DNA of 64,000 bases, taken from contig NZ_CP160403.1 in NCBI RefSeq assembly GCF_040782645.1, positions 2,046,001-2,110,000 of the forward strand, given 5' to 3'. Position 1 is the first letter of the stretch. Every line of letters begins with the position of its first letter. The translations under genes were made by a program, and so were the position numbers. The notes under the pieces were generated by a model that did not search any database, had not been told where the DNA came from, and saw only the letters and a list, made by a program, of their open reading frames with translations. Positions 30,756 through 39,782 of the stretch are shown piece by piece. Source of the stretch: Streptomyces sp. HUAS ZL42. GTDB taxonomy: Bacteria > Actinomycetota > Actinomycetes > Streptomycetales > Streptomycetaceae.

Positions 30756-31412
30756 ATGTCCAGGACGCCCATCGCACATCTGTCGCTGACGACGCTGGCA
30801 GTGGCTCTCGCGCTGCTGGCGGCCGGATGTGCGGGAACGGCCGACGGCGCGGAGACCGGCGGCTGCCGCGACAACGGCGGCTGGTCTGCTCCGGAACGGG
30901 CGCAGTGGCTGCGCCCGGCCGTGTCGTTCGACGACGCGGCGACCGGCGAGGACGCGGCCGTCAGGATCCGCCCCCGAACCTCGGACCACGGTGAGCCGCT
31001 GTGCCGACCCGTCACCGTGCAGGTCGAGTTCTGGCGGCTCACCGCCACGGGGGCGGATGCCGAACTGAGCGCCGCGCAGCGCCTCCGGCTGGGCACCGAC
31101 GGAACCGAGGACCAGCGCATCGGCTTCCCTCCGGGCCTCTCCGCGGACAGGCGCGGGGCCTGCACCGGCGTCCTCATGGCGGCGTACGTGGACGATCCCC
31201 TCACGGACGCCGAACTGCCCGGGGAATCAGGCCACTTGGCGGCCGCCGGGACCAAGGACGTCGAGTTCGGGACCGACCGGATCACCGCGTATCGGCTCGT
31301 CCCGCCGTCGGCGCCGGAAACGTGCGGCGTGGACGGGGACGGCGAGGCCGATGCGGAGACCACGACCGCCCCACCCGCGACATCGAACCCGTGGGGTGCC
31401 TACCATCCGTGA
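30756..31412 (+). CDS. Lipoprotein of unknown function
   Basis: 218 residues from ATG 30756, with a good Shine-Dalgarno. The signal (HLSLTTLAVALALLAAGC) ends in lipobox LAAGC. The exported part has several Cys (GGCRDNGG, EPLCRPVT, RRGACTGV, PETCGVD) that could form two disulfides, and a Thr/Pro-rich tail. No family was recognised. It is transcribed away from the aminotransferase operon and ends before the convergent DUF1906 gene. Confidence 0.75.
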   Translation: MSRTPIAHLSLTTLAVALALLAAGCAGTADGAETGGCRDNGGWSAPERAQWLRPAVSFDDAATGEDAAVRIRPRTSDHGEPLCRPVTVQVEFWRLTATGADAELSAAQRLRLGTDGTEDQRIGFPPGLSADRRGACTGVLMAAYVDDPLTDAELPGESGHLAAAGTKDVEFGTDRITAYRLVPPSAPETCGVDGDGEADAETTTAPPATSNPWGAYHP

Positions 31413-31469
31413 CCGGGCCCGGCCGCCCGGCCGGGGGTGATGGGGAAGGGCCGGTTGGCCGAGGGCGGC

Positions 31470-32804
31470 TCAGCAGCGTGGAACGGGCTTGCTGTACGTG
31501 GTGTTGCTGGGCGTGGCCACATAGTAGTCCGACACGTAGTGACCGTTGTCGAGCCTGTCCCAGACCTTGGTCGTGCCCACCGCCGAACCGGCGCGCTGGC
31601 AGGTGACCCACGCCAGCGCCCCGCCCGGCGAGGTGCCGACGGCGGCGTACCCGGTGCCGGGACCGCTGCGTTCGGTCAGGCCGCCCGCGGAGGTCACCTG
31701 GTAGGGATAGGTACAGCGGGGCAGGGGCGCGCTGTAACCCGTCTTGGACGGTGTGCCGACGTAGTAGTCCGAGACGTAGGTGCCGGTGCTGAGTTTGTCC
31801 CAGACGGACGTGGTGCCGACCTTGGATCCGGCCGTCTGGCAGACGATCTTCACCGACGAGCCCGGCGCGTACGTCGCGGCCACGGGGTAACTCGTCGAGG
31901 GGCCGGTGCGCCCGTTGAGCGTCGTGGAGCTGGTCACCTTGTAGGGGTACGCGACCGTGGCGACGGGAGCGTCGAGCCGGTCGGTGTCGATGTTCAGGGT
32001 GACTCCGCCGTAGGTCTCGTCATGGCCGCCGCGATACTGCTTGGCACGCTGGTGGACGGCCCACTTGGAGTCGGCGATGCCGGTCCAGCCCTTGAGGGAG
32101 TCGACGCCGTCGTAACGCGCGATCCACAAGGCGTCCGGCCGTGCGTACGCCGTCGAGGTGTAGACGTCGGCGAGCTGCTTGGCGCCGAGGTTGAGGTTCA
32201 TGTAGACGCCGGAGACGTAGCCGAGCCGGTGCAGTTCCTTCGTCCAGGCGGAGACGTAGGTCAGCACGGCTGTGCGGCACACGCTGTCGGTCTGGCTGTA
32301 GTGCTCGATGTCGTTGTAGAGGGCGCTGCCGGGCAGCATGCCCAGGGCCTTGGCCGCCGTGACCGCCTGGGTGGCCGCGGCGGTGCCCTGGGAGCGGGCG
32401 GTCGCCGGACTCGTGCTGATCTTGGCGTCGGTCGGGCGGGCTCCACAGGGAGGTTGCAGGCCCTTGTGGATGGGCAGCAGGCGCCACTTCAGCCGCGACG
32501 CGGAGGCCACCCACGCCGCGGTCAACTGCGGCTGGGCGCAGGTGCGGTTGACGCCGGAGACGTAGACGCCGAGGGCGCGGTACGGCGAGGCGTTCCAGGC
32601 CGTCAGCGTGGCCAGTGGCGGGGCCGTACACGCGTCGAAGGCGAGTCCGGAATACCGGGTGGCACTCGCGCCGGCCGGATAGCCGACCGGCGTGGCCGGC
32701 TCGGCGGCGGCGACGGGGGCGAAGGCCAGGGCGACGGTGCCGCCGAGCACGCAGGCGGACGAGGCGGCGAGGAATCTTCGCAGGACAGGGTGCGGGTGCG
32801 GCAT
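31470..32804 (-). CDS. Secreted DUF1906 (glycoside hydrolase-like) protein with two SH3-like repeats
   Basis: 444 residues with a Sec-type signal ending APVAAAEPATP. The N-terminal domain (about 45-275) is DUF1906/Rv2525c-like: GLAFDACTAPPLATLTAW, ALGVYVSGVNRTC, LYNDIEHYSQ, GVYMNLNLGAKQLADV, IARYDGVD and LNIDTDRLD. This is a TIM-barrel related to GH25 muramidases. Two C-terminal repeats begin YPYKVTSSTTLNGRTGPSTS and YPYQVTSAGGLTERSGPGTG; each ends in a VSDYYV(G/A)TPS motif, like bacterial SH3 cell-wall-binding modules. It probably acts on or binds the cell wall. Confidence 0.85.
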   Translation of the reverse strand: MPHPHPVLRRFLAASSACVLGGTVALAFAPVAAAEPATPVGYPAGASATRYSGLAFDACTAPPLATLTAWNASPYRALGVYVSGVNRTCAQPQLTAAWVASASRLKWRLLPIHKGLQPPCGARPTDAKISTSPATARSQGTAAATQAVTAAKALGMLPGSALYNDIEHYSQTDSVCRTAVLTYVSAWTKELHRLGYVSGVYMNLNLGAKQLADVYTSTAYARPDALWIARYDGVDSLKGWTGIADSKWAVHQRAKQYRGGHDETYGGVTLNIDTDRLDAPVATVAYPYKVTSSTTLNGRTGPSTSYPVAATYAPGSSVKIVCQTAGSKVGTTSVWDKLSTGTYVSDYYVGTPSKTGYSAPLPRCTYPYQVTSAGGLTERSGPGTGYAAVGTSPGGALAWVTCQRAGSAVGTTKVWDRLDNGHYVSDYYVATPSNTTYSKPVPRC

Positions 32805-33047
32805 GGCAACCCCCTGGGCGGATCGGTGGAGTTGCCGTCAGACTCCGCATGTGTGCCGCTCGCGGCCAGGGGCCGACCGGCCCCATCCGTGGCCCGCTGG
32901 GCCCTGCCTCCCCTGCGGGGGACGGAGTGTGACCCGGGGTCAGGGGTGCTGCGCGAGCGGTGGGAGCCGGGGCGGGCTCAGCCGCCCGCCGTCGCATGCG
33001 CCGACGGCGGCGGACATCGTGAGCGAGCACACCCCCGCTGAGGCAGC

Positions 33048-33767
33048 TCAGACGAGTGCACGCTCCGGTGTGCAGAAGTGACGGCGCACCCGCCGCAGCC
33101 ACGCCTCGGCGGCGGCCTCGTTCGGCCGCTCGGGCAGCACGCTGCGCGTCTCGGCGAAGGCGTCCTCGAACCGGCGCAGCAGCGGAAGCGCGGCTTCCGG
33201 ATCGGCGGCGACCTCCTCGCCGAATCGGTGGTAGCCGTCGGGGTCCTCCACCCGCACGGTCAACCGCCCGGTCGCGTAGAGCTCGTAGCCCTGCGTGCAC
33301 AGGCGCCTGAGGTGGCGAGCGTGTTTTGCCGCGCGTCGACGACGCCGTTCATCTTCGGACCCCGTACCCGAGGACGACCCGGCACCACGGTCGTACAGCC
33401 GCCTGAACTGCTGGGTGGCGTAACCGAGGTAGGCGTCGCGCACCCGCCGGGCGCTGAGGAGGGACGTGCGGATGCCGATCAGCTCGTCACCGAGCGGGGT
33501 GCGCACCTCGTACATCTCGTCGGGCAGCCACACCAGTTCCATGACGGTCGGGTTGCCGCCGAGGGCGAGCCGGCACCACTTGCCGGCCTCGTGCAGCGTA
33601 CGGTCCGGTGCGGTGGTGACGTGGGACTCCTTCGGTGCGTGCAGGCCGTGCAGTTCCTCGGTGGGCGCCGCGAACAGGCCGAGCCGGTCGATGTCGGAGC
33701 CCTCGCGGGCCAGGCCGTACGCGGTCGAGCCGACGACGCCGGACAGCAGGATGTTCTTGACGGTCAC
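33048..33767 (-). CDS. Nucleotidyltransferase-fold protein (DNA polymerase beta superfamily, YcgL-type)
   Basis: 239 residues from GTG 33767, after a G-rich RBS. The minimal NTase motif is GVVGSTAYGLAREGSDIDRLG (GS with D-x-D) with the third carboxylate expected later in the fold. Helical C-terminal segments (FRRLYDRGAGS, KHARHLRRLCTQGYELYATG) complete the family pattern. Members are linked to RNA repair or nucleotide transfer; the true substrate is unknown. It diverges from a small zinc-ribbon gene. Confidence 0.75.
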   Translation of the reverse strand: MTVKNILLSGVVGSTAYGLAREGSDIDRLGLFAAPTEELHGLHAPKESHVTTAPDRTLHEAGKWCRLALGGNPTVMELVWLPDEMYEVRTPLGDELIGIRTSLLSARRVRDAYLGYATQQFRRLYDRGAGSSSGTGSEDERRRRRAAKHARHLRRLCTQGYELYATGRLTVRVEDPDGYHRFGEEVAADPEAALPLLRRFEDAFAETRSVLPERPNEAAAEAWLRRVRRHFCTPERALV

Positions 33768-33945
33768 GGTTGCCCCCCGGTGGTGTTCTCGCACCCCCGT
33801 ACGCGGGGGCGGGACCGCCATGATGCCGCGCCCCGCTCCCCGGCCACCTCGTATTTTTCGGCGCGTGCGCGGCACCTCCGAGTTGCAGGGGCCCGGAGGC
33901 CGGTGTGCGGTGGAGGCCCGGCGCCGGCAGGAGAGGATGCCCACC

Positions 33946-34176
33946 ATGGCCGAGGAACAGCCGGGCGCGGTGTCCGAGACCTTCACCTTCGCCTGCCGAA
34001 GCTGCGGGCACGCCTGGCAGGCCGCGTTCCAGGTCGTGTTCTTCACCGACCCCCTGGACGCCACGGGGCTCACGACGCAGGAGTACGTCGACGAGGCGGG
34101 CCGGGCGATCAGGTCGCCGCTGGCGGACGCGGTGTGCCCCGAGTGCGGTGGACGGAGGGTCCGGGTGTCCGCGTGA
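33946..34176 (+). CDS. Small zinc-ribbon protein
   Basis: 76 residues. The start is ATG 33946, with an alternative ATG 33937, both near a GGAG. Two Cys pairs (ACRSCGHAW and VCPECGGRR) at the two ends form a C-x2-C...C-x2-C zinc ribbon; the centre is FQVVFFTDPLDATG. Such proteins are common in streptomycetes with no assigned role, and nucleic-acid or protein binding is possible. Confidence 0.7.
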   Translation: MAEEQPGAVSETFTFACRSCGHAWQAAFQVVFFTDPLDATGLTTQEYVDEAGRAIRSPLADAVCPECGGRRVRVSA

Positions 34177-34315
34177 CGAACGGCGTTCGCGCACTCGCCG
34201 CGAGGAACGGGCCGGGCTCACCCGTACGGCCGCGTGCGCTGGTCCGCCGCCCGGCCCGGTGGTGCCGTGGGAGAGAGACCCGGGAGCAGCACCACGTCCT
34301 CTGGAGGCATCCGCG

Positions 34316-35134
34316 ATGACCCCTCGTCCGTCCCGCCGGCCCGCCCGTCTCTTCGCCACGGCGCTGGCCGCGGGCACGCTGTTGACCACGGGGGCCTGCT
34401 CCGACGGGGACGGCGGTGACACGGGCGCGTCCGACGTCGCGGCCTCCCCCGTGGCCGAGCAGACCGGCACCGCGTCGCCCGACACTCCCCTCACCGCGCA
34501 GGGCGCACAGACGGCGCTGGTCACCGAGGGCGACCTGGAGGACGACTGGAACCAGGTGAAGGACGCGGCCACCTGGCGGGACTCGCTGCTGATCGGCAAG
34601 GTGGACACGGCCGACTTCCTCACCGGCAAGGCGCAGGCCGCCGACTGCCAGCGCCTGCTCGACTCGCTGTACGACGACGACCTCCTCGGCAAGCCGTCCG
34701 GGGCGTCGGCGCTCACCGGCTTCCAGCAGGGCGACGCCCGCCTTCTCTACCAGGTCGCCGCATACAGCGGGGACGACCTGGACGACTCGTGGTCCTGGCT
34801 GAAGTCGCTGCCGACCGAGTGCGACCAGTTCACCGCGACCGGCGACGGGGGCGAGCGGACCGTCCAGGTGGTGACGGCCTCTCTGCCGAAGGAGGGCGAC
34901 GCCCGGCAGGGCCTGACGGTGACGGTGAAGGGCACGTCGGACGGCTCCCCCGTCACCCTGACCCTGGACGTCGCGGCCGTACGCGTCGGCGACGACGCGA
35001 TCACGGTCACCAACGGCGGCCTCGGCGGAGCCGACCACGACAGCACCGAGACGGCGGTGCAACAGGGCACCCAGCGGCTGAAGGACGTACTCGCCGGCAA
35101 GACGCCCGCCTCCGAGCCCAGTGAATTCGACTGA
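34316..35134 (+). CDS. Lipoprotein of unknown function
   Basis: 272 residues from ATG 34316, with GGAGG 10 bp upstream. The signal FATALAAGTLLTTGACS gives lipobox TGAC. The mature domain has QTALVTEGDLEDDWNQVKDA, ADCQRLLDSLYDDDLLG and ECDQFTATGDGGERTVQV. This resembles the sensor-like or PknH-like extracellular domains frequent in actinobacterial lipoproteins, with two Cys that may pair. It ends 15 bp from the convergent LysR gene. Confidence 0.75.
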   Translation: MTPRPSRRPARLFATALAAGTLLTTGACSDGDGGDTGASDVAASPVAEQTGTASPDTPLTAQGAQTALVTEGDLEDDWNQVKDAATWRDSLLIGKVDTADFLTGKAQAADCQRLLDSLYDDDLLGKPSGASALTGFQQGDARLLYQVAAYSGDDLDDSWSWLKSLPTECDQFTATGDGGERTVQVVTASLPKEGDARQGLTVTVKGTSDGSPVTLTLDVAAVRVGDDAITVTNGGLGGADHDSTETAVQQGTQRLKDVLAGKTPASEPSEFD

Positions 35135-35149
35135 TGTCCCGCCGCGTCG

Positions 35150-36091
35150 CTACCAGGTACGCCCGGCACTCAGCAGCAGCTCGCGCACCCGGGCCACATC
35201 CGGGTTCTCCGAGGCGCCGGGCCGCTGGACGAGGAACGACGTGTTGATCGGCGGGTCCTCGGGCTCGTGGAGCGGCACGAGGGCGCCGGACGCCAGCTCG
35301 TCGAGGCAGAGGTAGCGGGGCAGCACGGTGAAGCCCGCGCCCGCGACCACGGCGGACAGGACCCCGCGCAGATCGGGCACGGTCATGGCGGCGGGGCACG
35401 AGAGCCGGCGGCCGAAGACGTGCCGCCAGTAGCGGCGGGCGATGGGAAGGTCCTCGGCGTACGAGACCAGCGGCACGGAGTGCAGCACAGCGGGCGCGTC
35501 GGCGGGCGGCCGCTCCTTCAGCCGCTCCGCCCACACGGGCGCGGCGACCAGCACGAACTCCTCGTCGGCCAGAGGGACGGCGGTGAGTGTGCGGCCGCGC
35601 GGGCGGATGGTGGAGATCACCAGGTCGTGGCGGCCCGAGCGCAGTTCGTCGAGGAGCGGCTCGGTCAGCCCCATGGCCACACGCAGCCGGACGCCCTCCG
35701 CCACCAGGGGCGCCAGGGCGGGCAGGGCCCGGGTGCACAGGACCTCGGCGGGCCCGGCGAGGTGGACCGGATCCGCGGGGCGGCCCGCGACCGGGTCCGG
35801 TCCCGCCACCGTTGCGAGCTCGTCGAGCGGGGCCGCGACACGGGCCGCCAGTTCGTCGGCGACGGCCGTCGGTGCGACGCCCCGCGGGAGCCGCTCGAAC
35901 AGTTCCCGGCCGGCCTGCCGCTCCAGCGTCCGCATCTGCGTCGTCACCGTGGGCTGCGAGAGCCCGAGGAGCTGGGCGGCGCCGGTGAAGGAACCGGACC
36001 GGTAGACCGCGAGGAAGGTGCGCAGCAGGTTCAGGTCCAGCTGGTGCACGGTGCCGGCGGCGGCCGGTGGCACGGGGGCGTTGCTCTCCAC
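35150..36091 (-). CDS. LysR-family transcriptional regulator
   Basis: 313 residues. The N-terminal winged HTH is LDLNLLRTFLAVYRSGSFTG, AAQLLGLSQPTVTTQMRTLE. The C-terminal effector-binding domain is present over its full length (LVISTIRPRGRTLTAVPLAD, GAGFTVLPRYLCLDELASG). It diverges from a DJ-1/PfpI gene, and a 25-bp palindrome lies between them. It probably controls that gene and its own expression in response to an unknown stress signal. Confidence 0.9.
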   Translation of the reverse strand: MESNAPVPPAAAGTVHQLDLNLLRTFLAVYRSGSFTGAAQLLGLSQPTVTTQMRTLERQAGRELFERLPRGVAPTAVADELAARVAAPLDELATVAGPDPVAGRPADPVHLAGPAEVLCTRALPALAPLVAEGVRLRVAMGLTEPLLDELRSGRHDLVISTIRPRGRTLTAVPLADEEFVLVAAPVWAERLKERPPADAPAVLHSVPLVSYAEDLPIARRYWRHVFGRRLSCPAAMTVPDLRGVLSAVVAGAGFTVLPRYLCLDELASGALVPLHEPEDPPINTSFLVQRPGASENPDVARVRELLLSAGRTW

Positions 36092-36120
36092 CCGTCCGAG
36101 TATTCCCCGAGACCCATAGA

Positions 36121-36145
36121 GGATCCAATGCCGGACATTGGATCC
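36121..36145. promoter_or_regulatory. 25-bp palindromic LysR-type operator
   Basis: Perfect 10-bp arms GGATCCAATG and CATTGGATCC flank CCGGA. The core ATCCAAT-N7-ATTGGAT contains a T-N11-A pattern. A third ATTGG half-site follows at 36149-36153. The position between the divergent LysR and DJ-1-family genes fits the regulatory binding site. Confidence 0.8.
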
Positions 36146-36216
36146 TTCATTGGCTACCTATGGCTCTTCGTCCTACGGTCGATCACATCGGACCACAACC
36201 CCTCGGAGAAACAACG

Positions 36217-36909
36217 ATGTCGAAGATCCTGTTCGTGATGACCGGCGCCGACCACTGGACGCTCGCCGACGGCACCAAGCACCCCACCGGCTTCTGGGCC
36301 GAGGAGGCGGTCACCCCGTACGAGGCGTTCAAGGCCGCCGGGCACGAGATCGTCGTCGCCACCCCGGGCGGGGTCGTGCCGCCCGTCGACAAGGGCAGCC
36401 TCGCCGCCGAGTACAACGGCGGCCAGGAGAACGCCGACCGGGTGGCGGGCACACTCGCCGGGATGACCGAGCTGCAGCACCCGGTCCGCCTCGAGGACGT
36501 GCACCTCGACGACTACGCGGCCGTCTTCTACCCCGGTGGTCACGGCCCCATGGAGGACCTGGCCGTCGACGCCACCTCCGGCAGGCTGCTCGTCGACGCC
36601 CTGGACTCCGGCAGGCCGCTCGGCGTGGTCTGCCACGGCCCCGCCGCGCTGCTCGCGGCCGAGAAGGACGGCGCGAACGCGTTCGCGGGCTACCGGGTGG
36701 CCGCGTTCACCAACGCGGAGGAGATCCAGGGCGGCCTCGCCGGCAAGGCGCGGTGGCTCCTGCAGGACCGCCTCACCGAGGCGGGCGTCGAGGTCCAGGT
36801 GGGCGAGCCGTGGTCCCCGCACGTGATCGTCGACCGCAACCTCGTGACGGGCCAGAACCCGGCCTCGTCGGCCGCGCTCGCCGAGGAGCTGCTGAAGAAG
36901 CTGGCCTGA
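36217..36909 (+). CDS. DJ-1/PfpI superfamily protein (HSP31-like glyoxalase or deglycase type)
   Basis: 230 residues from ATG 36217. The nucleophile elbow is [10 protein letters not shown] with catalytic Cys; a conserved Glu ([13 protein letters not shown]) supports it. [14 protein letters not shown] is the second signature loop. [19 protein letters not shown] is typical of the type 1 glutamine-amidotransferase-like class. HSP31-class enzymes convert methylglyoxal or repair glycated molecules; the substrate here is unproven. It is controlled probably by the divergent LysR protein. Confidence 0.88.
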   Translation: MSKILFVMTGADHWTLADGTKHPTGFWAEEAVTPYEAFKAAGHEIVVATPGGVVPPVDKGSLAAEYNGGQENADRVAGTLAGMTELQHPVRLEDVHLDDYAAVFYPGGHGPMEDLAVDATSGRLLVDALDSGRPLGVVCHGPAALLAAEKDGANAFAGYRVAAFTNAEEIQGGLAGKARWLLQDRLTEAGVEVQVGEPWSPHVIVDRNLVTGQNPASSAALAEELLKKLA

Positions 36910-36995
36910 CGGCTGCCTGTGAGCTTGGTCCCAACCGGTGTGGAAGGAGAGCCGGTTGGGCAGCCCCATGCGGGAAACTTCAGAAGGGGCGTTCT

Positions 36996-38324
36996 GTGGG
37001 GGGAGCATTGGGCAAGTCAGCCGCTGCGTCGGTGTGTGTCATAGGTGCGGGCCTGTCGGGGCTTGCGGTAGCGCACGCTCTCTCGGACCGGGGGATCGAC
37101 TTCGTCTGCCTGGAGAAGGCACCGGACGTCGGGGGGATCTGGCGCCAGCCGGGCGCCGGTGAGCGGGGTCCGGCCTATCTGTCGCTGCATCTGAACAGCG
37201 CCAAGCAGCTCACCGGTTACGCCGACTTCCCGATGGCGGCCGAACTGCCCCTCTACCCCAGGCACAGTGACGTCGCCGCCTATCTGCGGTCCTTCGCCGA
37301 GTGGGCCGGACTGCTGTCCCGTATCGAGCTGCGCACCGAAGTGGTCTCCGTACGGCAGGACGGCGACGGGGCGTGGACGGTCACCAGCCGGGACGCACGA
37401 GGCGAGGTGACGGCGCGGCGTTTCGAGCAGGTGATCGTCGCGTCGGGTCACAACACGGAGGCCGCTCTGCCGGATTCGCTGCCGCCGGGCTCCGACTCCT
37501 TCGCGGGAACGATTCTCCACTCGATGGACTACCACGACGGCAGCGATTTCGCCGGTCAGCGCGTCGTCGTCGTGGGGCTGGGGGCCTCCGCGGTGGACAT
37601 CGCCGCGGACCTCTCCCGGCATGCCGCGCAGACGGTGATCTCCGTCCGCCGGGGGCTGCACATCGTGCCCAAGCAGCTCTTCGGCATGTCCGTCGACCTG
37701 ATCGCCGACGCGCCGTGGTGGAACAGCATGTCCTTCCCCGAGCAGCGGCGCTTCGTCGAGCGGGCGCTGCTCGTGGCGCGGGGCAGGCTCTCGGACTACG
37801 GCCTGCCCGAGCCGGACCACCCGATCTTCTCCTCGGCGGTGACCATCTCGGACGAGATCCTCAGCCGGATACGGCACGGGGCGGTGGTCCCGAGGCCCGC
37901 GATCGAGTCCGTGGACGGCAGCCGTGTGATCTTCACCGACGGAACCTCGGTGGAGGCGGACGCGATCGTCTACTGCACCGGCTACCGCATGGACTTCCCC
38001 TTCCTTCCCGACGGATGCCCGGCGGGCCCGCGGGGCGCGGTCGAGCTGTTCAAGCGGATCGTCGCACCGGACCGGCCCGGCCTGCACTTCGTCGGCCTCA
38101 TCCGTCCCGTGGGCTCGATCACCCGTCTCGTGGAGGCCCAGTCGCGATGGGTGGCACGGATCGTCGACGGCGACGTCACCCTGCCCTCGGCGGAGGTCAT
38201 GCGCGAGGAGATCAGCACATATCTGACCGGCATCGAGGAACGCTACGGAAGGACCGAGGGCGCGTCCATCCAGGTGGACGTCGGCCCGTATCTGCGGGAT
38301 CTACGCGAGTTGCAGGACGCCTAG
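36996..38324 (+). CDS. Flavin-containing monooxygenase, candidate aldoxime-forming partner of the prenyltransferase
   Basis: 442 residues from GTG 36996, with AAGG upstream. FAD motif [22 protein letters not shown]-type [14 protein letters not shown] fingerprint, NADPH motif [18 protein letters not shown], and a C-terminal [15 protein letters not shown]. This is a group B FMO. In S. coelicolor, SCO7468 (FMO) next to SCO7467 (tryptophan prenyltransferase) turns 5-dimethylallyl-tryptophan into an aldoxime. The same pair, arranged convergently, occurs here, so the same chemistry is inferred. Confidence 0.85.
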   Translation: MGGALGKSAAASVCVIGAGLSGLAVAHALSDRGIDFVCLEKAPDVGGIWRQPGAGERGPAYLSLHLNSAKQLTGYADFPMAAELPLYPRHSDVAAYLRSFAEWAGLLSRIELRTEVVSVRQDGDGAWTVTSRDARGEVTARRFEQVIVASGHNTEAALPDSLPPGSDSFAGTILHSMDYHDGSDFAGQRVVVVGLGASAVDIAADLSRHAAQTVISVRRGLHIVPKQLFGMSVDLIADAPWWNSMSFPEQRRFVERALLVARGRLSDYGLPEPDHPIFSSAVTISDEILSRIRHGAVVPRPAIESVDGSRVIFTDGTSVEADAIVYCTGYRMDFPFLPDGCPAGPRGAVELFKRIVAPDRPGLHFVGLIRPVGSITRLVEAQSRWVARIVDGDVTLPSAEVMREEISTYLTGIEERYGRTEGASIQVDVGPYLRDLRELQDA

Positions 38325-38357
38325 GTCCTGTCGGCCGACGCCGTACGGCCTGGTCTG

Positions 38358-38393
38358 AGCGAAGCTCCCGGGGCGGCCTCAGGGAGCTTCGCT
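38358..38393. terminator. Bidirectional terminator between FMO and prenyltransferase genes
   Basis: A perfect 12-bp inverted repeat AGCGAAGCTCCC / GGGAGCTTCGCT with a 12-nt loop lies between the two convergent stop codons. Confidence 0.75.
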
Positions 38394-38408
38394 GATCGGC
38401 GGGCAGCC

Positions 38409-39563
38409 TCAGTGCACGGCTTCCGGCTGCGGGACCGGCGTGGCGACCGGTGGCCTGACCTCGTACGCCTCCGAGGAGATGTAGACGGTCACCCGCGGGG
38501 GCCGGCCCTGCTGGTGGGCGAGCCCGAGATAGGCGATGAGCCCGACGCCGTCCTGCAGCTGACGCGAGGTCACGGCGGACAGTGACCGGACGAGCGGTGC
38601 GGCGTCCATGCCGTACCGGCCGAGTACGGTCACCGCTCGGTCGAGCGCCTCGCCGTCGTGCCGGGCGTAGTCCCGGACCGGGACATACAGCGTGAAGCCG
38701 CTCGGCATGCCGGTCGCCGTCTCGGTGAAGGCGTGGCAGGACTGGACGGGACGGCGGTCGAGTCGCGGATCCTGCCCCGCCTCGACGTCGGCGGCGTCGG
38801 TGCCGTGCCCGGCCGCCGCGCGGAAGAAGGTCTGGGTCTCCGCGCCCGGCGGTCCGCCGTCCATGCGGGACAGACCGGCCGCCTCCGGGGCCGACAGGTC
38901 GTGGTGGGCGAGGTAGATCTTCACCCGGGGTTCTTCCCAGTCGCCCAGGTCCAGAGCGAAGAACAGGTGGCGGTCGCCCTCCGGCAGCGCCGCGAACGCC
39001 TGCCGGTGGCCGAGGCGCCGCAGCGCCTCGCGCACCGTTTCGGCGGAACGTTCCGGACCGGACGCCGCCGGGTTCAGATACACCTTGATTTTGGGGACGC
39101 CGCCGGGGCGCAGCTCCAGCGCGCACCACAGTGCCAGGGGGCCCTGCGGGGCCGAGGGGAAGAACAGGTCCTCGAGCGCGTCGAGCCGATGGGTGTCGAA
39201 GCCCCAGCGTTTCGCCATCTCACGGACGGCCTGCAGTCCGGTGTGCCCGTTCTGAGCCAGGGTGTCTGCGCCGCACCCAGGTTCCAGCAGCACCCGCAGG
39301 GTCGGGGCCGCGTTCGGCACGAAGGAGAGCGAGAACTCCACCGGCGTGTGGTCGTCGGAGAGGAACGAGTGGTCGGGGGGCGGCAGGTGGAGCGGCCGCT
39401 CGGCGACGGGGCCGAGCGCCGTGAGCAGTGTCCGTGCGTAGGCCGCGGAGTCGGCCCCGCCCAATCCAGCGGCTTCGCACAGCCGCAGCAGCTGTCTCGC
39501 CGTGTGACCGCCGAGCGTTTCCGCGTCGGGGGTCTTCGGCGCACCGGGCCGGAACTTGGTCAC
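38409..39563 (-). CDS. DMATS/ABBA-fold aromatic (tryptophan) prenyltransferase
   Basis: 384 residues from GTG 39563; this start overlaps the preceding leader-ORF stop (GTGA). The ABBA beta-strand pairs with phosphate-binding basic residues recur: FSLSFVPNAAPTLRVLLEPG, GVPKIKVYLNP, EPRVKIYLAHHD, SGFTLYVPVRDY and RVTVYISSEAYEVRP. The catalytic Glu is expected in HTPVEFSLS. There is no DDxxD motif, as usual for this class. It is predicted to transfer a dimethylallyl group to the indole ring of tryptophan, with the facing FMO acting next. Confidence 0.85.
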   Translation of the reverse strand: MTKFRPGAPKTPDAETLGGHTARQLLRLCEAAGLGGADSAAYARTLLTALGPVAERPLHLPPPDHSFLSDDHTPVEFSLSFVPNAAPTLRVLLEPGCGADTLAQNGHTGLQAVREMAKRWGFDTHRLDALEDLFFPSAPQGPLALWCALELRPGGVPKIKVYLNPAASGPERSAETVREALRRLGHRQAFAALPEGDRHLFFALDLGDWEEPRVKIYLAHHDLSAPEAAGLSRMDGGPPGAETQTFFRAAAGHGTDAADVEAGQDPRLDRRPVQSCHAFTETATGMPSGFTLYVPVRDYARHDGEALDRAVTVLGRYGMDAAPLVRSLSAVTSRQLQDGVGLIAYLGLAHQQGRPPRVTVYISSEAYEVRPPVATPVPQPEAVH

Positions 39564-39679
39564 CGGCCCTCCCGGCACAGGAAGTCCACAAGAAGATACC
39601 CGCCTGTCAGGGCGGGTATCGGGGGGTGCAACTCGGTGGGGTGTTGCATGAAAGCGGCGTCGGCGGATATGTGGTCCAC
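39560..39679 (-). CDS. Short leader ORF translationally coupled to the prenyltransferase
   Basis: 39 codons from GTG 39679, preceded by a very strong AAAGGAGG (39684-39691), ending in TGA that overlaps the prenyltransferase GTG. The peptide begins VDHISADAAFMQHP, includes HPPIPALTGG and ends FLCREGR. It has no Trp but carries a His/Pro-rich stretch. A perfect hairpin (39595-39619) is inside the ORF. The architecture suggests a translated leader that sets expression of the enzyme; a RiPP precursor is considered less likely. No homologue is known to me. Confidence 0.5.
   Translation of the reverse strand: MDHISADAAFMQHPTELHPPIPALTGGYLLVDFLCREGR
39595..39619 (-). promoter_or_regulatory. Hairpin inside the leader ORF upstream of the prenyltransferase
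   Basis: Perfect 10-bp arms GATACCCGCC / GGCGGGTATC with a 5-nt loop. It is followed on the minus strand by TTCTTGTGG. It lies 32 bp ahead of the prenyltransferase start and could act as an attenuator or an RNA switch that ribosomes melt. Confidence 0.55.
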
Positions 39680-39782
39680 GACACCTCCTTTGCCTCGTAA
39701 GCAGGACGCAATGCCGCGTTGCTCACTACCCCGGAGGTTGAACCGTCATGCAATTGTGGGGAGTTGGCGAGTGTTGCGTGAG

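Noticed and set aside
36138..36995. N-terminal extension of the FMO frame over the DJ-1 gene
   Set aside because: Composition is shadow-like; GTG 36996 has an RBS and directly precedes the FAD motif.
39560..39679. RiPP precursor for the P450/prenyltransferase
   Set aside because: No leader protease, transporter or cyclodehydratase nearby, and the ORF overlaps the enzyme start as a coupled leader would.
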